From assembly GCA_020350845.1 (NCBI GenBank), contig CP070725.1:641917-652938 (forward strand): 11,022 bases of DNA. The letters run 5' to 3'. Source of the stretch: Candidatus Bipolaricaulota bacterium (GTDB taxonomy: Bacteria > Bipolaricaulota > Bipolaricaulia > UBA7950 > UBA9294). A program made the translations under genes and the position numbers. The first letter of the stretch is position 1, and every line of letters begins with the position of its first letter. The notes under the pieces were generated by a model. That model searched no databases. It saw nothing but the letters and a program-made list of their open reading frames with translations, and was not told the origin of the DNA. Shown here one piece after another: positions 6,500-11,022 of the stretch.

Positions 6500-6528
6500 A
6501 TCCTAGCGCTGAGCCATTGCCCTGTCAA
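6500..6528 (-). promoter_or_regulatory. Sigma-70-type promoter of the livGFHM operon
   Basis: On the minus strand a perfect TTGACA (6528-6523) is followed after exactly 17 bp by TAGGAT (6505-6500, four of six matches). The predicted start is at about 6493, leaving about 35 nt before the leader ORF. The -35 begins 40 bases after the PEP carboxylase stop codon, so the operon has its own promoter even though it is codirectional with that gene. Its layout copies the promoter at 1348-1376. Confidence 0.75.
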
Positions 6529-6567
6529 GACAAGGCAAGATCGGGGCTCCGCGGCTGCCGACAGATC

Positions 6568-8043
6568 CTAGCCGAGGAACTTCCTTCGCGTTCCCGCACG
6601 CTCGATCAACTCTGGTATGGTCTCCTGTCCAGCGCGATGGTGCACGCTCTCGAGGATCGCTCTTGTCAGTTCGCTGTGCTCCCGATCAGGCGCGCATCGG
6701 AATGCGGCCCTGGCTGCGGCCGCTTCCTCGCGGATGATGTGAGGCATCTGCGTCAGGTTCTCCTCGCAGAGGTAGCTCAGGCTGTCCTCCATGTCCTGAC
6801 TCAACTGCACATAGTGCTCGCTCAGCGCGCGCAGTTCGGATGGGCTGAGGGCGCCCACACCGAGGATCTCCGGAGGAACGCCGATGGAGTACAACGAACT
6901 GCAGAATCGGATCGCGCGCGGAAGGTGGATCCCCTCACGACCCTCGAGGCTGCGGGAGTACCCGAACAGACCGATATGAAGCTTGCGAGCTCTACGCTGA
7001 GGTACATACGAGGCCACCTCGTTGATCAGCGGCGCGAGCTCGGAGACACATTCGGCGTAGCGTGCGGAGACCTTGTCAATGATTCGGTTGCAGAAGGCCA
7101 CGTCGACTTCCGGCGCCTCCTGTCTCGGCGTTTCGCCGAGCACGGTCAGCGCTGCCTGCACCTCCTCTTCCGGATGGTCGTACTTGAACGCGGACTGGAT
7201 TGTGAACGTCTGAACCGAGGGATGACACTCCACCACATCTGCAACCCTTGAGGGGCGGAGGTTCCCGCGAAACGGGGCGGAGCCCGCGCCGAGAATAGGA
7301 TAGAGGGGCAGTCCGATTGTCTGTTCGAGCTCCGTCAGCCGGCGGAGGGCGATCTTGACCAGCAGTACGGCGCTGATCAGGCCGTAGTTCAGCGCGGGGT
7401 CGCTTCTCGCGAGGAAGACGCGCAGATAGGGGAGGTCCTTGTCGCGCACGAACGGCTCCACGATGTCGTCGACCCCCAGGAGATAGGAGCGCTCCTCGAT
7501 CAGTGGTATCACATGAATCGTGTCCGGGTGGAACGCGCCCAGCCACTCGCCGACGGTCACGTCGTGGCAGCGCTGCGACTCCTTTCCGCCCACGAATTCC
7601 TTGTAGTAGTGGTGGATCCGTTCGACCTCTGCGGCCGTGGACGTCATGGGAAGGATGACTTCGAAGATCGGCACGGGTGCGTTCTCCCCGTAGAAGGTGC
7701 TCGCAACATCATAGGATCTGGGGATGCTTTCCAGGGTCTCGAGGAGCACCTTGGCTTCGAGCGTCTCCACACGGGGATTGGGAACGCGCAGCGTCAGGTA
7801 CACGTCCTCTCCGAGGCGATTCTCGCGGAAGTAGCGCTCATACCGGGAGAGGAGCTTCTTGACCACGAAAGCATCGACTTCCTTGCCCTCGAAGTCCCAC
7901 ATCTGCTCAGTGCATCCGAGGTGTGAGTAGGCGTAGTACGCCTCGCGAATCTCGGCCTCGCCCTGAATGACGGGATGATCGGCGAAGAATGGCGGGTGGA
8001 CGTTATCCGGGTGCTGGGTGCTCATGCATCGCGGGACGCTCAC
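6568..8043 (-). CDS. ppcA: Phosphoenolpyruvate carboxylase, archaeal type (PpcA, PEPcase_2 family)
   Basis: Carboxylates PEP with bicarbonate to oxaloacetate, an anaplerotic reaction that feeds the TCA cycle and aspartate synthesis. The product is 491 residues, about half the size of the classical bacterial/plant enzyme and normal for the archaeal-type family. The N-terminus VPRCMSTQHPDNVHPPF carries the family's MSTQHPDN hallmark (7-14). Further family-like stretches are MWDFEGKEVDAFVVKK, LTLRVPNPRVETLEAK, FEVILPMTSTAAE and HIGLFGYSR. The GTG start at 8043 has AGGAGG five bases upstream. The 5' flank (8044-8222) holds no other gene; it has a weak TAAGAT -10-like hexamer at 8118-8113 without a clear -35. 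Homoserine dehydrogenase lies upstream in the same orientation, which fits a joint role in the aspartate family, although the 179-bp gap makes a common transcript uncertain. Confidence 0.93.
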   Translation of the reverse strand: MSVPRCMSTQHPDNVHPPFFADHPVIQGEAEIREAYYAYSHLGCTEQMWDFEGKEVDAFVVKKLLSRYERYFRENRLGEDVYLTLRVPNPRVETLEAKVLLETLESIPRSYDVASTFYGENAPVPIFEVILPMTSTAAEVERIHHYYKEFVGGKESQRCHDVTVGEWLGAFHPDTIHVIPLIEERSYLLGVDDIVEPFVRDKDLPYLRVFLARSDPALNYGLISAVLLVKIALRRLTELEQTIGLPLYPILGAGSAPFRGNLRPSRVADVVECHPSVQTFTIQSAFKYDHPEEEVQAALTVLGETPRQEAPEVDVAFCNRIIDKVSARYAECVSELAPLINEVASYVPQRRARKLHIGLFGYSRSLEGREGIHLPRAIRFCSSLYSIGVPPEILGVGALSPSELRALSEHYVQLSQDMEDSLSYLCEENLTQMPHIIREEAAAARAAFRCAPDREHSELTRAILESVHHRAGQETIPELIERAGTRRKFLG

Positions 8044-8183
8044 GGCGACCTCCTGCTGCTGCCGCGTCCACCGGCGGTGGCCCGGCGAACGAGTGTGGTC
8101 GAATGCCTTGAGATCTTACACCGAGGCATCAGCATCGAGCGGCTGACGTGGTACGTTGCGGGGCTTCCGCGAATCGAAGATGC

Positions 8184-8203
8184 GCGGCTCTTTGCCGAGC
8201 CGC
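8184..8203 (-). terminator. Small hairpin after the homoserine dehydrogenase gene, weak terminator candidate
   Basis: GCGGCTC (8184-8190) and GAGCCGC (8197-8203) form a perfect 7-bp stem with a six-base loop, about 20 bases after the stop of the homoserine dehydrogenase gene. No U-tract follows on the minus strand, so it may only weaken transcription or stabilise the 3' end. Confidence 0.3.
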
Positions 8204-8222
8204 CTGGTGTGACGGATGCGAT

Positions 8223-9293
8223 CTAGTGCACCGCTCCGGCAAGGTCGAGAAGATCTGTGAGCACACCTGCAGCGGCCCTTCGAGGACCGGAACCTGGGCC
8301 GATCAAGACGACAGGCGCTTTGTAGATCTCGGAGTGGAACGCGACGAGATAGGATGGTCCACGCAGCGTCCCGTGCAGGCTGTCGGGGACCACCGGGCAC
8401 AGGCTCGCCGTCGCGCCCCGAGGGGTGAGCCTTGCGATGTAGCGCAGTGTCATTCCTTCTGCTCGCGCCTTGCGGAACCGGTCCGCAAGCTCCCGATCCA
8501 GGCGGGGGAGCGACGCCGCGAGTGCATCGAATGACGTCAAGGAGGGATCGACCAGTGGCTCGGTCTCGACGTCACTGGGTTCCAGCGGCCATCCCCGGGT
8601 TCGAGCGAGGATTAGCGCTTTGCGTGAGACATCGCGACCCGTGAGGTCTTCCAGGGGATCATGCTCCGAGTATCCGAGCGACTGTGCCTTCTCGAGCGCC
8701 TCGCTGAGTGGCTCACCGCCGGCGATCGCTGCAGTGATGGAAGACAACGTGCCGCTCAGGACGCCTTCCGCGGCGTGGACGCCCGCTCCTGTAGCGAGGA
8801 GCTTTCGTGCGGTCGAGACGATCGGCAGGCCCGCGCCGATCGTCGCCTCGTGACGAAGGCGCGGATGCTCAAACAGCGACTTCGCGGCACTCCAAGCGCC
8901 ACAGAGCGGGAGCTTGTTCGCGAGTACCACGCCGCAGCCGCGATCGAGAGCGCTCTTCCAGGACGGAGCCAACGCATGCGAGGAGGTCGCATCGACGACG
9001 AGTGATGTCGCGGGAAGTGATGGCACGATCCCGGACACCGACTCGCTGACGCCGATCTCCGCGGCAGTCCCGCCGCGTTCCTTCAGGGCGAGGATCTCGT
9101 CGACCTTCTCTGTGGAAAGGCCCTCTTCATCGAGTACGGCCCCGCGGCTGTCGACCAGTCCGACAATCGAGAAGGTCTCGCCCGCTGCTCTGAAATGCAG
9201 TCCGGAGGCTCCGCGAAGCGCTGCGATCACGGCGCGGCCGACACGGCCGAGACCCACAACGACGACAGCGTGACGGTGCGCGAAGGCGGTCAT
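8223..9293 (-). CDS. hom: Homoserine dehydrogenase
   Basis: Reduces aspartate semialdehyde to homoserine with NAD(P)H, the entry to threonine, methionine and isoleucine synthesis. The product is 356 residues. The N-terminal Rossmann motif is GLGRVG (14-19). Then come VVDATSS, VVLANKLPL (nicotinamide/substrate lysine region), EATIGAGLPI, SGTLSSI and GYSEHDPLEDLTGRDVSRKALILAR. In this last stretch Asp216, Asp221 and Lys225 keep the D-x4-D-x3-K spacing of the catalytic site. There is no C-terminal ACT domain, so feedback control by threonine through that domain is not expected. The GYSEHDPLEDLTG style resembles the homoserine dehydrogenase half of ThrA and plant bifunctional enzymes more than the short Gram-positive type. 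The ATG at 9293 is chosen because AAAGGAG lies six bases upstream; a longer frame to 9332 would translate through the promoter. Confidence 0.95.
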   Translation of the reverse strand: MTAFAHRHAVVVVGLGRVGRAVIAALRGASGLHFRAAGETFSIVGLVDSRGAVLDEEGLSTEKVDEILALKERGGTAAEIGVSESVSGIVPSLPATSLVVDATSSHALAPSWKSALDRGCGVVLANKLPLCGAWSAAKSLFEHPRLRHEATIGAGLPIVSTARKLLATGAGVHAAEGVLSGTLSSITAAIAGGEPLSEALEKAQSLGYSEHDPLEDLTGRDVSRKALILARTRGWPLEPSDVETEPLVDPSLTSFDALAASLPRLDRELADRFRKARAEGMTLRYIARLTPRGATASLCPVVPDSLHGTLRGPSYLVAFHSEIYKAPVVLIGPGSGPRRAAAGVLTDLLDLAGAVH

Positions 9294-9322
9294 GTGCAGC
9301 TCCTTTCGGGTGACAACCAGGA

Positions 9323-9328
9323 AGTGTA
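9323..9328 (-). promoter_or_regulatory. Probable extended -10 promoter element of hom
   Basis: On the minus strand TGC precedes TACACT (9328-9323), an extended -10 configuration. The start site would be near 9316, giving a leader of about 22 nt with the Shine-Dalgarno. No convincing -35 is seen. An 8-bp inverted repeat, CTTTCGGG (9303-9310) and CCCGAAAG (9342-9349), is centred on this element. Confidence 0.4.
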
Positions 9329-9452
9329 GCACGATCCGAAGCCCGAAAGAGCGGTGCTGTGCAGGAGGGGTGAACCTCTTCGCTGCCGCAATCTACTCAC
9401 GATGTGCGAGGCCGCGATCGCAGGTCTTCGCGCGAGAGGAGGCGTGCGGATC

Positions 9453-10394
9453 ATGGATGGGTCAGGAGAGGGCAGTTTGCGCGAGGTCGTCGTCGCACCG
9501 GACATCGTCTATGGGCGGAAGCTGGGGATGGCGCTGACGATGGATCTCTACCGTCCCGCAAACCGCAACGGCGCAGCGGTGCTGTTCATGAACAGTGGGG
9601 GATTCGAGTCCGGGAAGTTGACGCAGTACGTCGAGGAAGAGCCCTGTCGCTACCGGGCGCTCGCCCCCGACGAGCTCACCGTAGACGGCTCCCCCGAGCC
9701 GATCCCGTTGCTGTCGCAGTTCAGCTTTGCGCCGCTGCTCGGGCGTGGGTTTACGGTAATCGACGTGCGCCATGGGTCGGGTCCGAGGTTCACTCTCGAG
9801 GAGATCGTCTCCGACGTACGCCGAGCGGTGCGCTTTGTGCGCTGCCACTGCCAGCGGTTCGATGTCGATCCCCAACGGATCGGGCTGTGGGGGGCAAGCG
9901 CAGGCGGCTTCCTCGCAGTCTTCCTCGGGGTCACAGGCGACGGGGGAGACAGGGCGGCGCAAGACCCTGTGGAGCGGACGGCATGCGAGGTCGCCGTCGT
10001 GGCGACGTACTACGCCGCGGGATACGACTTCGCGGTCGATGCCGAGCGCTTCCCTGAGGTGATTGCCAGCCTCCCGTCGCTGCAGATGGATCGCGAGGTG
10101 CTCGCCGCGCACTCGATCCGACCGCACATCGACGCCGACGCGCCGCCGACGCTCATCGTCTACGGAACGGACGATTTCCCGTTCATCACCGGGGCCTGTG
10201 AATCGATCCACGCGGATCTCGAGGCCGCCGGCGTCGAGTCACGGCTCGTTGCGCTCGAGGGCACAGGTCACGAGTTCAGCGGAGAGGACGGATTCCACGC
10301 GCATCACGCGCAGCGCGCCGTGGACGAGGTTGAGGCCTGGTTCTCGAAGTTCCTGTCCGCCGAGCCGATCGGCGAGCAAAGCCCGGTCGACTAG
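9453..10394 (+). CDS. Alpha/beta hydrolase, esterase/peptidase-like (BD-FAE or prolyl-oligopeptidase-like fold)
   Basis: A predicted cytoplasmic serine hydrolase of 313 residues with no signal peptide. The N-terminus VVVAPDIVYGRKLGMALTMD matches the usual opening of carboxylesterases of this group. The nucleophile elbow is GASAGG with Ser149, the acid is probably Asp240 (or Asp241) in VYGTDDFPFI, and the base is His273 in GTGHEF. The oxyanion-hole loop reads MNSGGFESG, where such enzymes usually have HGGG. An insertion of about 40 residues (CRYRALAPDELTVDG and onward) lies between this loop and the conserved GFTVIDVRHGSGPRF. ATG 9453 is used because AGGAGG (9437-9442) lies ten bases upstream and the conserved region starts soon after. 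In-frame ATG 9402 and a frame open from 9354 are alternatives. The substrate is unknown. It is convergent with the SH3 gene and shares its stop region. Confidence 0.82.
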   Translation: MDGSGEGSLREVVVAPDIVYGRKLGMALTMDLYRPANRNGAAVLFMNSGGFESGKLTQYVEEEPCRYRALAPDELTVDGSPEPIPLLSQFSFAPLLGRGFTVIDVRHGSGPRFTLEEIVSDVRRAVRFVRCHCQRFDVDPQRIGLWGASAGGFLAVFLGVTGDGGDRAAQDPVERTACEVAVVATYYAAGYDFAVDAERFPEVIASLPSLQMDREVLAAHSIRPHIDADAPPTLIVYGTDDFPFITGACESIHADLEAAGVESRLVALEGTGHEFSGEDGFHAHHAQRAVDEVEAWFSKFLSAEPIGEQSPVD

Positions 10395-10780
10395 CCGGAG
10401 ACCTCGGTCAGGAGACGGACGCTCTCGGTCGGGACCCAGCCTTGCCTGCCGTCCGCATGCGTCACCCAGTAGAAGCCGCTCTCCTCGTAGTGCACGGCGA
10501 GGCCTTCTCCGACGCGGACCGTGAGCTCGATGGCATCGTAGTCGCGCCGCAAGGCGCCGTCGCGGTCACCGGCCTCCAGATAGGCCTCGGGAACCCACCC
10601 CGATCGTCCCGCAGGATCGGTGCACCACAGCCACCCTTCGATCGTGGTCTTCTTCTCTCGGTCGATCGAAACGCGGTCACCGGACCTCCCGCGGAGCGGG
10701 TCGGCGTACGGCGCGTCGTAGTCCGCGACGACACGCGCCGCACGTCCCCGCAACTCACCTTGGTCAACCGGTTCGCTCAT
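10391..10780 (-). CDS. Small protein with two SH3-like domains, function unknown
   Basis: The product is 129 residues with no signal peptide or membrane segment, so probably cytoplasmic. It contains two SH3-like repeats: about 16-69 (ARVVADYDAPYADPL to GWLWCTDPAGRSGWVPEAYL) and about 76-125 (ALRRDYDAIELTVRVGE to FYWVTHADGRQGWVPTESV). Each keeps the ALYDY-like start, an aromatic W/YW in the middle and the GWVP-x4-hydrophobic end of eukaryotic-style SH3 domains. ATG 10780 has GGAG about seven bases upstream. It lies 81 bp downstream of the rubrerythrin gene in the same direction and may be cotranscribed. Its TAG overlaps the TAG of the convergent hydrolase. I do not recognise a specific function; a protein- or ligand-binding adaptor is the most one can say. 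Confidence 0.8.
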   Translation of the reverse strand: MSEPVDQGELRGRAARVVADYDAPYADPLRGRSGDRVSIDREKKTTIEGWLWCTDPAGRSGWVPEAYLEAGDRDGALRRDYDAIELTVRVGEGLAVHYEESGFYWVTHADGRQGWVPTESVRLLTEVSG

Positions 10781-10823
10781 CGTGATCTCCCCAGCGGACG
10801 CGAGGACACAGGGGACACCGCGA

Positions 10824-10835
10824 AGGGCATGCCCT
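10824..10835. other. 12-bp perfect palindrome in the rubrerythrin-SH3 intergenic gap
   Basis: AGGGCATGCCCT reads the same on both strands and lies 44-55 bases upstream of the SH3 gene start, within an 81-bp gap that has no other clear signal. It could be an operator half-site pair or chance. No promoter hexamers were found around it. Confidence 0.2.
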
Positions 10836-10861
10836 GATCGTTCATCCGCTACGGATTCCGA

Positions 10862-11022
10862 TTACTGAATCTCGAAGAACTTCTCCTTCGGGGCGCCGCA
10901 GATGGGGCAGGTCTCCGGGGCTCCGTCGTAGATCGTGTTGCCGCAGATCTTGCAGACATGGACCGAGCGGCTCGGGAGGTCACTCCCGCCCTCGACCGCG
11001 CGGAGCGCTTCGCTGTAGAGGC
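10862..11022 (-). CDS. Rubrerythrin C-terminus (rubredoxin-like domain), 5' part outside window
   Basis: The last 52 residues are present, ending at TAA (10864-10862); the start lies beyond the right edge. Two CxxC pairs, VCKICGNTI and TCPICGAPKEKFFEI, form the Fe(Cys)4 rubredoxin-like site at the end of rubrerythrins, which reduce hydrogen peroxide in anaerobes and microaerophiles. Residues before it (LYSEALRAVEGGSD) look like the end of the ferritin-like helical domain. The di-iron ligands cannot be seen here. Other rubredoxin-tailed proteins are possible, but the sequence style is that of rubrerythrin. Confidence 0.88.
   Translation of the reverse strand, partial: LYSEALRAVEGGSDLPSRSVHVCKICGNTIYDGAPETCPICGAPKEKFFEIQ

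Noticed and set aside
6376..7251. 291-codon plus-strand frame across the end of ppcA and the livG leader
   Set aside because: Antisense to ppcA, with no motifs and no ribosome site.
9462..10211. 249-codon minus-strand frame opposite the hydrolase
   Set aside because: The hydrolase frame has a full catalytic triad; the antisense frame has only biased composition.
1..11022. Mobile elements, CRISPR arrays, phage or defence genes
   Set aside because: No transposase, integrase, direct-repeat array, attachment site or defence-type domain was seen on either strand.

Overview
This is an ordinary-looking bacterial chromosome segment with high GC content and dense coding. It carries a complete branched-chain/hydrophobic amino acid (HAAT, Liv-type) ABC transporter, two metabolic genes that feed the aspartate family of amino acids, and a few stand-alone genes. 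The organism cannot be named from this sequence. The substrate-binding protein has an ordinary Ala-x-Ala signal peptide and no lipobox, which fits a diderm. The archaeal-type PEP carboxylase and the rubrerythrin fit an anaerobe or microaerophile, but that is only an inference.

Layout: (1) 1-1282, minus strand, a membrane-anchored parvulin-type foldase that runs off the left edge. (2) 1283-1630, a divergent intergenic region with a near-ideal plus-strand promoter, a short aromatic-rich leader peptide, a hairpin and an intrinsic terminator. (3) 1631-2833, plus strand, the periplasmic substrate-binding protein. (4) A GC-rich hairpin between convergent genes. (5) 2914-6331, minus strand, a tightly coupled operon livG-livF-livH-livM with overlapping or 1-nt-spaced junctions. 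(6) 6332-6567, the livG leader, again with a near-ideal promoter, an aromatic-rich mini-ORF, a hairpin and an intrinsic terminator. (7) 6568-8043, archaeal-type PEP carboxylase, and 8223-9293, homoserine dehydrogenase, both minus strand. (8) 9453-10394, plus strand, an alpha/beta hydrolase whose stop codon overlaps that of the next gene. (9) 10391-10780, minus strand, a small tandem SH3-like protein. (10) 10862-11022, minus strand, the rubredoxin-like C-terminus of a rubrerythrin, cut by the right edge.

The main observation is that the two halves of the transporter, encoded on opposite strands and converging, each appear to have their own ribosome-mediated attenuator of the trp/phe type. Each has a TTGACA promoter with a 17-bp spacer. 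Each then has a mini-ORF with a run of Phe/Trp/Tyr codons, a stop codon 30-31 nt before a terminator stem, and a U-rich tract. This suggests the transporter is controlled by aromatic (Phe/Trp/Tyr) aminoacyl-tRNA supply, and so probably imports aromatic amino acids rather than, or in addition to, Leu/Ile/Val. PEP carboxylase (oxaloacetate supply) and homoserine dehydrogenase (Thr/Met/Ile branch) are plausible metabolic companions but have separate upstream regions.
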